DNA from: Syntrophomonas sp. UBA1376
GTDB lineage: Bacteria > Bacillota > Syntrophomonadia > Syntrophomonadales > Syntrophomonadaceae
Length of the DNA stretch: 23,688 nt
Reading direction: 5' to 3'
Assembly (NCBI GenBank): GCA_002305535.1
Contig: DBRE01000096.1
Location: 1 to 23,688, forward strand
The notes below the pieces were generated by a model. That model did no database searches. It was not told the DNA's origin and saw only the letters and a program-made list of their open reading frames with translations. The first letter of the stretch is position 1, and every line of letters starts with the position of its first letter. Made by a program: the position numbers and the translations under genes. Shown here one piece after another: positions 1-7,105 of this stretch.

Positions 1-239
1 AGTTCTGCGAAATTGAACACCACATTAGTCACTTCCTCTGATAATTCTCGATAGATTCTAACTTCTTCATTAAATGTGGCTTTTCTAATATACTCTTTCA
101 TAGCATTGCTACTTTTCTTGTCTTCAAGAGCCTTGTCTAAAGAATGCTGGTATTTTTTTACTGCAAAATCCTTGACTTGGGGTATGAAGAAAGATAACAC
201 AACAACTATAACTCCGCCGATTTTTAATATGACTGCCAT
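1..239 (-). CDS. Putative membrane-anchored protein, N-terminal part (runs off left edge)
   Basis: Reading leftward from ATG at 239, the frame stays open to the window edge (79 codons). The start MAVILKIGGVIVVVLSFFIP is a clear hydrophobic segment at about residues 2-20. A charged, probably helical stretch follows (KDFAVKKYQHSLDKALEDKK and onward). A GGGGTGA Shine-Dalgarno lies about 8 bases upstream of the ATG. The protein is therefore probably an N-terminally anchored membrane protein with a cytoplasmic or external helical region. I do not recognise the family. The frame overlaps the 3' part of the DUF4391 fragment in another frame, which supports that fragment being degenerate. The true C-terminus is outside the window. 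Confidence 0.6.
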   Translation of the reverse strand, partial: MAVILKIGGVIVVVLSFFIPQVKDFAVKKYQHSLDKALEDKKSSNAMKEYIRKATFNEEVRIYRELSEEVTNVVFNFAE

Positions 240-477
240 CCAATCTTTCACCCCAGCCCCTCCATTCCTTCTTCAGCCTTTTCAATTCCCCATTCAGCTC
301 AACCTGTCTATTAAACTGCCTTTCTTTACGCACGTTATTTTCTAAGGATGCAATCTCTTTTTGCAGCTTTTGCCGCCGCTTATCGCGGGTGACGGCATCT
401 TTTAAAATGCCTTTGGTGCTAACTTCCAGCCTGGTTCCCGCAATCTGCCGGATAAAGCTCTCATACACCGAATCCAT
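124..477 (-). pseudogene. DUF4391 C-terminal fragment, probable 5'-truncated remnant
   Basis: The first ~75 residues match my memory of the end of DUF4391 proteins: a VYESFIRQIAG segment, then a charged coiled coil with the signature RKERQFNRQVELNGELKRLK. Full DUF4391 proteins are about 200 residues or more, and the N-terminal domain is missing here. An in-frame TGA lies just upstream of the ATG at 477, and no DUF4391 coding is visible in 478-900. The last ~40 residues overlap the start of the leftward membrane-protein gene in another frame and look like out-of-frame read-through. DUF4391 genes are typically found beside SNF2-type helicases and DNA methyltransferases in defence islands, so this is probably a decayed edge of such an island. 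The family call is from recall, not from a search. Confidence 0.55.
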
Positions 478-515
478 GCTTAGTCATCCAGATGCAGTGA
501 CGACAACGATATCGG

Positions 516-614
516 CTAAAGCTCAATTGCCTTCATAAGATCTGATGAGAAGTATGGCAACGGTTCATCTTTATAGCCTACTTTAACCTTTGCCCATATG
601 TATTCATATTTCAT
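516..614 (-). CDS. Very short ORF of unknown status (32 codons)
   Basis: An ATG at 614 opens a 32-residue frame beginning MKYEYIWAKVKVGYKDEPLP and ending at TAG 518-516. There is no convincing ribosome binding site. The composition is protein-like (YEYIW, DEPLPYF), so it may be another remnant of the same decayed island as the DUF4391 fragment. The rest of 478-899 holds the terminator at 746-784 and otherwise nothing I can support. Confidence 0.2.
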   Translation of the reverse strand: MKYEYIWAKVKVGYKDEPLPYFSSDLMKAIEL

Positions 615-745
615 TTTATTATATCAAAATTTACCAATATTTTGATGGAATTTATCTGTATATGTAATATTTGGTTAATGTTTCTTCTAATGCCATTACT
701 ACGAAAGTCTTTGAGATATAGGATTGACACATGTGAAGAAGCTCA

Positions 746-784
746 GAAAATAAAAAGACAGACAGCCTAACTCTGCTGTCTGCC
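746..784 (-). terminator. Rho-independent terminator of the 900-1193 gene
   Basis: A perfect 8-bp stem is formed by CAGACAGC (759-766) and GCTGTCTG (775-782) with an 8-base loop. Read on the minus strand the hairpin is followed by TCTTTTTATTTT. It lies about 115 bases beyond the stop of the leftward membrane-protein gene. Confidence 0.75.
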
Positions 785-899
785 TCGCGAAATTATTTAT
801 GCCACGGAGCATTCCCTAGCCTAGATATTTAATTGTCACGGCGACGGGAGTGCACCCTACGCGTTGCATATTGTTTTTCAATGATAAGATATTGATATC

Positions 900-1193
900 C
901 TATTCTGCCTTGGTCTCTGCCATTAGAACAAAAGCAAAGATAAAAGCCCAGACTAAGGAAACCACCAATGCGATGGTAGCCATACCATAGTCACCAGCGC
1001 CACTAATGGCTTTATTGCCCATAGAATAGAGGATATTAAAAACGATCAAACCAATTCCGGTTAGAATATAGATGATCTTTTTAACTCCCCCCGAAAGCTC
1101 GAAGTTCTTGGCCCAAGAACAGAATTTTAGAAATACAAAAATACCCAGAAGAACTATCAAGAATGCGACCAAGGAATTATTAAATATTTCCAT
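900..1193 (-). CDS. Small three-helix membrane protein, unknown family
   Basis: The product is 97 residues starting MEIFNNSLVAFLIVLLGIFV. Three hydrophobic segments are visible: about residues 7-28, 36-58 and 71-93. A short GGVKK loop follows the first segment and a glycine-rich SGAGDYG turn precedes the third. The open frame extends upstream to an ATG at 1289. I chose the ATG at 1193 because an AGGAGGGGGG Shine-Dalgarno sits 8 bases before it and because a TTGTTT-N17-TACAAT promoter at 1226-1254 lies inside the longer frame. The gene is monocistronic, with its own promoter and terminator. I see no motif that gives a function. Inner-membrane location is inferred from hydrophobicity. Confidence 0.7.
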   Translation of the reverse strand: MEIFNNSLVAFLIVLLGIFVFLKFCSWAKNFELSGGVKKIIYILTGIGLIVFNILYSMGNKAISGAGDYGMATIALVVSLVWAFIFAFVLMAETKAE

Positions 1194-1225
1194 TACCTGT
1201 ACCCCCCTCCTGACCTTTACTAAAT

Positions 1226-1254
1226 ATTGTATTCCAAATCCCCATTTGAAACAA
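1226..1254 (-). promoter_or_regulatory. Sigma-A type promoter for the small membrane protein
   Basis: On the minus strand, TTGTTT (1254-1249) and TACAAT (1231-1226) are separated by exactly 17 bases. Transcription would start near 1219, about 10 bases before the AGGAGGGGGG ribosome binding site at about 1210-1201. Confidence 0.6.
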
Positions 1255-1373
1255 GAAGACACTATATACAGCGCTTCCCTCTCCTCCATTACTTATATTC
1301 TCCATAGAAAATCAGTCTCCTGCTGGATAATGCAAATTTATAGCGAAATTATTTATTAGTTAATGCTGCTATC

Positions 1374-1402
1374 TTTACACCTTGATATAAATTATGTATA
1401 AT
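1374..1402 (+). promoter_or_regulatory. Promoter of rnpB
   Basis: TTTACA (1374-1379) and a perfect TATAAT (1397-1402) are separated by 17 bases. The predicted start near 1409 is about 10 bases before helix P1 of the RNase P RNA, as expected for a vegetative sigma-A promoter. Confidence 0.75.
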
Positions 1403-1408
1403 GTCTTG

Positions 1409-1765
1409 TGCTGAAACAAGCAAGTAAATCAGATAGTCGCAGGTTTTTTTAACCTGAGGAAAGTCGGAGCTCCGCAGGGCAGGGTGCTGGATAACGTCCA
1501 GTGGGGGCGACCCCAAGGCTAGTGCCACAGAAACAAACCGCCTGGCAAAGTCAGGTAAGGGTGGAACGGTGAGGTAAGAGCTCACCAGCGTTTAGGTGAC
1601 TAAACGGCTCGGTAAACCCCACCTGGAGCAAGACCACATAGAGGAACAAAGGAGTTGCCCGCTCTGTTCCCGGGTAAGGTCGCTAGAGGTGTCAGGCAAC
1701 TGGCATCCCAGAGAGATGACTATCTAATACAGAACTCCGCTTATAGATTTGCTTGCTTTTTGGCG
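1409..1765 (+). ncRNA. rnpB: RNase P RNA (catalytic RNA component)
   Basis: This is the catalytic RNA of RNase P, which removes 5' leaders from tRNA precursors. The conserved GAGGAAAGTC block lies at 1456-1465, and ACAGAA plus the distal P4 strand lie at 1729-1740 ahead of TTATAG. Terminal helix P1 pairs 1419-1430 (AGCAAGTAAATC) with 1746-1757 (GATTTGCTTGCT), 12 positions with one G-U. An internal AGGTT...AACCT hairpin at about 1441-1455 fits P3. The layout looks like a bacterial class A RNA. A perfect -10 and good -35 lie upstream and a terminator follows directly. The exact 5' and 3' ends are estimates. Short open frames on either strand across this RNA are not genes. Confidence 0.93.
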
Positions 1766-1773
1766 TATATAAC

Positions 1774-1809
1774 AAAGAGCCGTTCCGAGAAACCCGGACG
1801 GCTCTTTTG
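1774..1809 (+). terminator. Terminator of rnpB
   Basis: AGAGCCGTTC (1776-1785) pairs with GGACGGCTCT (1796-1805) over 10 positions including one G-T. A short T-run follows. It lies just after the P1 helix and just before the 3' end of the convergent Asn-rich microprotein gene. Confidence 0.7.
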
Positions 1810-1823
1810 CCTTCCAGAACTAG

Positions 1824-1964
1824 CTAGCGGTTGTCGTTATCTTTCCGGTTCTGCAGATTGTTGTTTTTGTCGTTTCTATTGTTGTCACGGCGATTCTGCA
1901 GATTGTTGTCATTCCTATTGTTCTGGTTTTCCTGACGGTTGCGTTTGTCGTTACGATCGTTCAC
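1824..1964 (-). CDS. 46-residue Asn/Asp/Arg-rich repeat microprotein
   Basis: A GTG start at 1964 follows AAAGGAGG with a 7-base spacer, and the frame ends at TAG 1826-1824. The product begins MNDRNDKRNRQENQNNRNDN. It is made almost only of Asn, Asp, Arg, Gln and Lys, with two Leu as the only hydrophobic residues. Two copies of a ~15-residue unit centred on NNLQNR are visible: RNDN-NLQNRRDNN and RNDKNNNLQNRKDND. It must be intrinsically disordered, and there is no signal peptide or membrane segment. I do not recognise a family. It is convergent with rnpB and divergent from the sigma-54 activator gene. The strong ribosome binding site and clean stop argue for expression. An RNA-binding, coat-like or stress role would be guesswork. 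Confidence 0.55.
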   Translation of the reverse strand: MNDRNDKRNRQENQNNRNDNNLQNRRDNNRNDKNNNLQNRKDNDNR

Positions 1965-2042
1965 AAATCATCCTCCTTTAATAAAATAGAGATTGGGTGG
2001 CCTTTTTTTATTCTGTCTAAAATCAATTAAGTTATGCAGTAT

Positions 2043-2094
2043 AATAGCGTGTTGTTATCCATTTTTTTCCACAAATTACTCAAATCACGCTATT
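2043..2094. promoter_or_regulatory. Spaced inverted repeat in the activator's upstream region
   Basis: AATAGCGTG (2043-2051) is repeated perfectly inverted as CACGCTATT (2086-2094), with a 34-base spacer. The left arm overlaps a TATAAT (2040-2045) and the right arm precedes TATAGT (2101-2106). This could be an operator pair for control of the activator gene or of the divergent microprotein gene. No good -35 element is obvious for either -10. Confidence 0.35.
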
Positions 2095-2144
2095 TTATGC
2101 TATAGTGATAGGTAAGGTTGTAATTGGTTATGGGGGGATATCCA

Positions 2145-3503
2145 ATGATTAATGACCAAGAAATGCTTCAACTTATGGAAAATATAATAGATAACCCTTA
2201 TATGGGAGTTGTTTATATTAATACCCAAAGTGAAATTCTTCTGGTAAATGATACTTTTGCTCACATTTTGGGAGTTGAACGTGATAGTCTGATTGGCCGA
2301 CATATTCATGAGGTCATACCAAAGTCACGTCTTCCGCAAACGGCGAAAACCGGGGAAACCAATCTGTGCGAGATGTGTAGGGTCAATAACCAAGAAATGA
2401 TATCCATGCGCATACCCATATACAATAATGGTAAGATCATTGGGGCTATGTCCAAAACTTTATTTTTGGACATGTCTACTGCGAAACTGATGGCGGAAAT
2501 GGTTTCCTTAAATGATGATGATCACTGCCATACTATCCACAAATACCAGGGTAAGTATACTTTAGGAGATATAATCGGCAACAACCGCCGTATTGTTCGT
2601 ACCAAAACCTGGTGTGCTCAACTTGCCAATAATACTTCCAATGTCTTAATTATTGGGGAAAGCGGTACTGGCAAAGAACTATATGCTCATGCTATCCATA
2701 ATGCCGGTATACGTCGCAACTTTCCTTTCATTCGCATTAATTGTGCCTGTATACCCGAGAACTTAATGGAATCCGAATTGTTCGGTTATGAGGAAGGTGC
2801 TTTCACCGGTGCACTAAAAGGCGGGAAAAAGGGTAAATTCGAACTGGCTGATCGTGGCACCTTGTTCCTGGACGAAATAGGGGAAATGCCGCTTTCCATG
2901 CAGACTAAGTTGCTCACTTTCTTACAGGAACGCGAATTCGAACGCATAGGGGGCAGCGATCCTATCCACTCCGATGCACGAGTGATCGCCGCTACCAATA
3001 CCGATTTGGAAAAAGCGGTGGCGGATGGCCGCTTTCGAGAAGATCTATATTATCGACTAAATGTTGTAACTATTATGCTCCCACCTTTAAGAGATCGTAC
3101 TGACGACATTGAACCCCTGGTAAATCATTTGATACCTAAGTTGAATGAGAAAATCAATACCTCTATTGAAGGCATCGACGATGATGCTCTGCAACTGCTA
3201 ATTAATTACGATTGGCCCGGTAATATCCGCGAATTAGAAAACTTGTTGGAACGGGCTATCAATCTAGCTCATCTTGATCAAACCTCTTGCCTGCTTCCGC
3301 CACACTTTCCCACCCTATTACGTAGAAATCTTCCGCCGGATAAGCAGCCTAATACTCTAAACGCTGCCGTAGAATCCTTGGAATATCAAATGATCATGAG
3401 TACCCTGCGTTCCAACAACTACAATAAAACCGTAACCGCCAAACAACTTGATATTCATCCTTCGGTTCTATATCGCAAATTAAAAAAATATAATATAAGT
3501 TAA
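2145..3503 (+). CDS. PAS-domain sigma-54-dependent transcriptional activator
   Basis: This is an enhancer-binding protein that opens sigma-54 RNA polymerase complexes by ATP hydrolysis. It has 452 residues. A PAS sensor domain occupies about residues 5-110. The AAA+ sigma-54 interaction domain runs from about 140 to 365, with Walker A GESGTGKE at 171-178, the sigma-54 contact loop GAFTGA at 218-223, and Walker B GTLFLDE at 238-244. A Fis-type helix-turn-helix lies at the C-terminus (TVTAKQLDIHPSVLYRKLKK). The ATG at 2145 is preferred over TTG 2124 because GGGGGGA lies 6 bases before it. The gene ends in a terminator and is followed by a TTTGCGAA site array and a -24/-12 promoter ahead of the thiolase gene, so it probably activates that gene. 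The PAS ligand is unknown. Confidence 0.93.
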   Translation: MINDQEMLQLMENIIDNPYMGVVYINTQSEILLVNDTFAHILGVERDSLIGRHIHEVIPKSRLPQTAKTGETNLCEMCRVNNQEMISMRIPIYNNGKIIGAMSKTLFLDMSTAKLMAEMVSLNDDDHCHTIHKYQGKYTLGDIIGNNRRIVRTKTWCAQLANNTSNVLIIGESGTGKELYAHAIHNAGIRRNFPFIRINCACIPENLMESELFGYEEGAFTGALKGGKKGKFELADRGTLFLDEIGEMPLSMQTKLLTFLQEREFERIGGSDPIHSDARVIAATNTDLEKAVADGRFREDLYYRLNVVTIMLPPLRDRTDDIEPLVNHLIPKLNEKINTSIEGIDDDALQLLINYDWPGNIRELENLLERAINLAHLDQTSCLLPPHFPTLLRRNLPPDKQPNTLNAAVESLEYQMIMSTLRSNNYNKTVTAKQLDIHPSVLYRKLKKYNIS

Positions 3504-3526
3504 CTGCCCACCGACTGATACCTGAT

Positions 3527-3565
3527 ATCCTGTCTAGCATTATGCGAGACAGGATTTCTCTTTTT
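3527..3565 (+). terminator. Terminator of the sigma-54 activator gene
   Basis: ATCCTGTCT (3527-3535) and AGACAGGAT (3547-3555) form a perfect 9-bp stem with an 11-base loop, followed by TTCTCTTTTT. It separates the activator from the thiolase, so the latter needs its own promoter. Confidence 0.8.
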
Positions 3566-3694
3566 GCGAAAGCCGATATATAGGCTTTATGCTCCCTTCA
3601 TTCGCAAACTCTTACCTCGCACTTTGCGAAAATGCCAAAACTCTTAAACCTACCGGATGAAGAAGCTTCTCCCCTATACTTCCACCTTTGCGAG
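3563..3694. promoter_or_regulatory. Array of four TTTGCGAA-type sites, probable activator binding sites (UAS)
   Basis: TTTGCGAA occurs at 3563-3570, inverted (TTCGCAAA) at 3601-3608, again at 3623-3630, and as TTTGCGAG at 3687-3694. The second and third copies form a perfect inverted pair with a 14-base spacer and centres 22 bases apart, about two helical turns. All lie between the activator's terminator and the -24/-12 promoter, the usual position for enhancer sites of sigma-54 activators. The binding protein is inferred to be the product of the adjacent gene. Confidence 0.6.
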
Positions 3695-3708
3695 AAATTG
3701 TGAAATAG

Positions 3709-3724
3709 TGGCATAATTCTTGCT
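3709..3724 (+). promoter_or_regulatory. Sigma-54 (-24/-12) promoter for the thiolase gene
   Basis: TGGCATAATTCTTGCT matches the sigma-54 consensus TGGCAC-N5-TTGCW, with the invariant GG (3710-3711) and GC (3722-3723) exactly 10 bases apart. Transcription would start near 3735, leaving a leader of about 155 bases before the GTG at 3891. The leader holds an ACCTGG/CCAGGT inverted repeat (3806-3811 and 3837-3842) but no clear ORF. The gene-free stretch 3504-3890 is thus filled by a terminator, the site array, this promoter and the leader. Confidence 0.8.
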
Positions 3725-3890
3725 AGTTAATAAATAAGGTTAGCAAGGGAGGTGAAATTACTTCTATATTGAAGGGCTAGAGAGAATTAGAAATGCCCCC
3801 TAATAACCTGGGGTTCACTGTCCCTACCATATAACACCAGGTGATTGCAAAGGAATAGAACATCTTGATTTTGGAAGGAGTGGGATATTA

Positions 3891-5090
3891 GTGCGTGAAG
3901 TAGTGATGGTGAGTGCATGTCGCACTGCCATAGGTAAATTCTTAGGCAGTTTGAAAGATGTACAGGCCAAAGACCTGGCAATCACAGTGGGCAAAGCCGC
4001 CGTTGACCGGGCTGGAATCTCGGTCGATATCATCGATGAATTGGTAATGGGTGAGGTATATCCGCATATGCAGGGCTCACTACCCTCCCGTCAGGTAGCT
4101 ATGGCTATCGGATTGCCGGTACGCAGCAACGCCTGCAATGTGAATCAGAACTGCGCTTCGGGCATGCGCGCCTTGGAGATCGCCTGCCACAACATCATGC
4201 TAGGCAAAACTGAAGTTTCTTTGGTGATCGGTGTCGAGAGTATGAGCAATGCTCCTTATATGCTCCCCAAAGGGCGTACTGGTTATCGTATGGGTCAGGG
4301 TTCCATCGAAGATGCCATGCTTCATGATGGCTTGATCGATGAGATGGTTCCAGGTCATATGGGAATTACTGCTGAAAATGTAGCCGAAAAGTACGGCATT
4401 ACCCGTGAAGAGTGCGATCAACTAGCGTTGATGAGTCACCAGAGAGCTACACGAGCCGTCAAGGAAGGCATTTTTAAGCGGGAGATCGTGCCGGTAGAGA
4501 TAAAAAGTAAAAAAGGTGTCACCCTTTTTGACACTGATGAACATATGATTCCCGATGCCAGCCTAGAAGCAATGGCTAAACTCTCCCCCGCCTTTAAGAA
4601 GGATGGAGTAGTTACTGCTGCCAATGCCTCGGGGATTAATGATGCAGCTGCCGCTGTAATAGTGATGTCCAAGCAAAAGGCACAAGAATTAGGAGTCACT
4701 CCCTTGATGAAAATGATAAATATTGCCGCTGAAGGAGTAGATCCAAAGGTCATGGGATTAGGCCCAGCAGTGGCCATTCCCAAGGTACTTAAGCTGGCTG
4801 ACTATAAGTTTGAGGACATAGAATATTGGGAGATCAATGAAGCCTTTGCCGCCCAATTCCTAGGAGTGGGTCGCATGCTTGAAGAAGAATTCGGCATGAC
4901 CCTGGATATGGACAAATGCAATCACAACGGATCGGGCATCGCTCTCGGTCACCCTGTGGGATGCACCGCACTGAGGATCATAGTTTCCCTATATTATGAA
5001 ATGGAACGTTTAGGTCTGACCCTGGGTGGCGCTTCCCTTTGCGTAGGTGGTGGCCCGGCGATGGCTTCCCTTTGGAGCAGAGATATTTAA
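3891..5090 (+). CDS. Thiolase (acetyl-CoA C-acyltransferase)
   Basis: Thiolases cleave 3-ketoacyl-CoA with CoA to acetyl-CoA and a shortened acyl-CoA, or run in reverse to make acetoacetyl-CoA. The product is 399 residues, close to the family's ~390. The nucleophilic Cys88 lies in VNQNCASGMRALE, His354 in GSGIALGHPVGC, and Cys384 in LCVGGGPA, so the catalytic triad is complete. The start is GTG, with AAGGAG 10 bases upstream. The gene is preceded by a sigma-54 promoter and followed after 116 bases by an acyl-CoA dehydrogenase gene. This context favours a degradative beta-oxidation role, for example acetoacetyl-CoA cleavage in butyrate oxidation, over biosynthesis. Chain-length preference cannot be read from the sequence. 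Confidence 0.93.
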   Translation: MREVVMVSACRTAIGKFLGSLKDVQAKDLAITVGKAAVDRAGISVDIIDELVMGEVYPHMQGSLPSRQVAMAIGLPVRSNACNVNQNCASGMRALEIACHNIMLGKTEVSLVIGVESMSNAPYMLPKGRTGYRMGQGSIEDAMLHDGLIDEMVPGHMGITAENVAEKYGITREECDQLALMSHQRATRAVKEGIFKREIVPVEIKSKKGVTLFDTDEHMIPDASLEAMAKLSPAFKKDGVVTAANASGINDAAAAVIVMSKQKAQELGVTPLMKMINIAAEGVDPKVMGLGPAVAIPKVLKLADYKFEDIEYWEINEAFAAQFLGVGRMLEEEFGMTLDMDKCNHNGSGIALGHPVGCTALRIIVSLYYEMERLGLTLGGASLCVGGGPAMASLWSRDI

Positions 5091-5127
5091 CCAGGATATT
5101 TCATATTAATTAGATATATATAATAAC

Positions 5128-5179
5128 AGCTTCCCAAGTAGGGGGGATCTATAGCTAGAAATCAAAGTCTTGGGAAGCT
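5128..5179 (+). promoter_or_regulatory. Perfect 11-bp inverted repeat in the leader of the acyl-CoA dehydrogenase gene
   Basis: AGCTTCCCAAG (5128-5138) is repeated perfectly inverted as CTTGGGAAGCT (5169-5179), with a 30-base spacer containing GGGGGG. No T-run follows, so it is not a simple terminator. A TATAAT at 5119-5124 lies just upstream, though without a good -35. It could be an operator around the transcription start or a structured element in the thiolase-dehydrogenase mRNA. The ribosome binding site begins about 10 bases after it. Confidence 0.5.
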
Positions 5180-5206
5180 TCAGAGAAAAAGGAGGAGGAG
5201 TAAAAA

Positions 5207-7042
5207 ATGGCGGCTAATTTTGCCTACCAAAATACGCGCGACCTGGAATTTATAATTCAGGAATGGCTTCCGACCGAAAAGGTATTCAACTACGATAGAT
5301 ATAAGGAATACTATTCCAAAGATGATGTTAAGGCTTTTCTGGCTCCGGTTCTTAAAATGGCCAAAGAGGTAATCGAGCCCACCAATGATGACGGTAATCA
5401 AAACCCAGCTAGGCTGGTAGATGGTAAAACAGTCCTCCCCAAAAGTTTTGGCCCCCTCTACAAAATGCTGCAATCAGAAGGTTGGGGCACCAGCAACATA
5501 GATAGATCAGAGGGAGCTCTAGTTATGCCCCATATCCTATCTGCGGCAGTCAATGAGCTTATCACTGCCGCTAATCCAGTCTTTTATACTTACATTATGC
5601 TCACCAACGGTGCTGGGGATTTGATCCAGACTTTTGCTGACCAGGATCTGATCGATATGTTTTTGCCCAAAATGATGGATGGAACCTGGGCAGGCACCAT
5701 GTGCCTCACTGAGCCCAGTGCCGGTTCCGATGTAGGTGACATATTGTCTAAGGCCTATCCCACTGAAGATCCACTGGTATTCAAAATCAAAGGCAATAAG
5801 ATATTTATAACCGGCGGCGACAATGATTTCACCGAGAATATTATCCACCTATTTCTAGCCCGGGTAGAAGGGGCCAAACCCGGCACCAGCGGCATTTCCC
5901 TTTTCATAGTACCCAAATACTGGGTCAATGCTGATGGCAGCCTGGAAGACAATGATGTGATCACTACTGGCTTAGAGCATAAGCTAGGTCAATATGGCTC
6001 AGCTACTGCTGCTCTAGCCTTTGGAGAAAACGACAACTGCCGTGGCTGGCTCATCGGCAGAAACCCGCTGGAGAATGATGGGCGGGGCGAAGGCATGGCC
6101 CAAATGTTCCAGATGATGAATCTAGCGAGAATGGAAACCGGTCTTATGGCTCACTGCAGTGTTGCTAACGCTTTCTATAATGCTCGCGACTATACCAAAG
6201 AAAGAGTGCAGGGTCGTTCCTTCACCAATCCTCGCGGGGAACGAGTCACTATCATCAACCATGAAGATATTCGCCGCACCCTGCTAATGGGCAAAGCCTA
6301 TACCGAAGCATTTCGGGCTATGCTTATGAAGGCTCTCTTTCATTTTGATATACGCCAAGACGATCCCGATCCCTATGAGCGCAAAAAGGCTCGCTATTAT
6401 GTGGATGTAGTTACTCCTCTATGCAAGGCTTTCCCCAGTGATGAAGGCTGGTGGTTATGTGGTGAAGCTATTCAAGCCTATGGTGGTTACGGTTTTTGCG
6501 AAGAATATCCGGTGGCACAAATCGCTCGAGACATGAAAATCTACTCTATCTGGGAAGGAACCAACTATATTCAGTCGATGGACTTGGTAGGACGCAAAAT
6601 GGGACTGGAAAATGGCGCCGTTTTTGCGGGCTTCCTTCAGGAGATCCAGGACTTTTATGAGGCCAACAAAAGCACTGCTGGGCTGGAAAAAGAATTCCGC
6701 AACCTAGGAGAAGCCCTAAAGTCCTATAACGAACTCATGCAGACCTTAAATGATTGGCGTTCTAGCAATCCATCACTCATTCCCACCTATTCCCGCCGAA
6801 TATTGACCGCCACATCCGAACTGCATGCCTCTCACCTTCTCTTGGATCAGGCCCTGTTAGCCATGCAAAAGATAAATGAGCTAGGTAAGGAGCATTATGA
6901 CTACAACTTCTATATAGGCAAGATAGCGGCCGCCCGTTGGTTCTTACGCAATGTTACTCCTCATATCGTTTACCTGATCAATGTCATTACCGATGCCGAT
7001 ACTTCAGTCTTAGATATACCTCTCGAATCATTCGAATATTAA
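5207..7042 (+). CDS. Acyl-CoA dehydrogenase, long (~600-residue) type with C-terminal extension
   Basis: This is an FAD enzyme that oxidises acyl-CoA to trans-2-enoyl-CoA and passes electrons on, usually to electron-transfer flavoprotein. The product has 611 residues, against ~380 for classical members. The acyl-CoA/FAD signature CLTEPSAGSD lies at 166-175. The expected catalytic base is Glu450 in IYSIWEGTNYIQ, preceded by the conserved AIQAYGGYGF. The last ~150 residues form the helical extension typical of the long subfamily (PF12806-like). The ATG has a very strong GGAGGAGGAG site. The gene follows thiolase on the same strand, ends in a strong terminator and faces a CoA-transferase gene. 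Substrate is probably a short- or medium-chain fatty acyl-CoA, but that is inferred from context. Confidence 0.93.
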   Translation: MAANFAYQNTRDLEFIIQEWLPTEKVFNYDRYKEYYSKDDVKAFLAPVLKMAKEVIEPTNDDGNQNPARLVDGKTVLPKSFGPLYKMLQSEGWGTSNIDRSEGALVMPHILSAAVNELITAANPVFYTYIMLTNGAGDLIQTFADQDLIDMFLPKMMDGTWAGTMCLTEPSAGSDVGDILSKAYPTEDPLVFKIKGNKIFITGGDNDFTENIIHLFLARVEGAKPGTSGISLFIVPKYWVNADGSLEDNDVITTGLEHKLGQYGSATAALAFGENDNCRGWLIGRNPLENDGRGEGMAQMFQMMNLARMETGLMAHCSVANAFYNARDYTKERVQGRSFTNPRGERVTIINHEDIRRTLLMGKAYTEAFRAMLMKALFHFDIRQDDPDPYERKKARYYVDVVTPLCKAFPSDEGWWLCGEAIQAYGGYGFCEEYPVAQIARDMKIYSIWEGTNYIQSMDLVGRKMGLENGAVFAGFLQEIQDFYEANKSTAGLEKEFRNLGEALKSYNELMQTLNDWRSSNPSLIPTYSRRILTATSELHASHLLLDQALLAMQKINELGKEHYDYNFYIGKIAAARWFLRNVTPHIVYLINVITDADTSVLDIPLESFEY

Positions 7043-7047
7043 AAGCC

Positions 7048-7083
7048 AATACCCCCCGTTACCAACTGTCGCGGGGGGTATTT
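7048..7083. terminator. Strong terminator between convergent acyl-CoA dehydrogenase and CoA-transferase genes
   Basis: AATACCCCCCG (7048-7058) pairs perfectly with CGGGGGGTATT (7072-7082) over 11 bp, then TTTCTCC. It starts 5 bases after the dehydrogenase stop. On the minus strand the arm is followed by GGCTTTTAA, so it may also stop leftward transcription. Confidence 0.8.
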
Positions 7084-7105
7084 CTCCTATTCGTTCTCAC
7101 CCATT

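Noticed and set aside
1349..1981. Open frames across rnpB and over the Asn-rich microprotein (78 codons minus, 108 codons plus)
   Set aside because: The first is antisense to a well-conserved structural RNA. The second starts inside rnpB and its composition is explained by the microprotein and terminator on the other strand.
3744..3777. Possible leader ORF after AAGGGAGGTGAAATTA in the thiolase 5' leader
   Set aside because: The Shine-Dalgarno-like sequence is not followed by a properly spaced start. The GTG touches it and the frame stops after six codons, and TTG AAG GGC TAG is too short to support.
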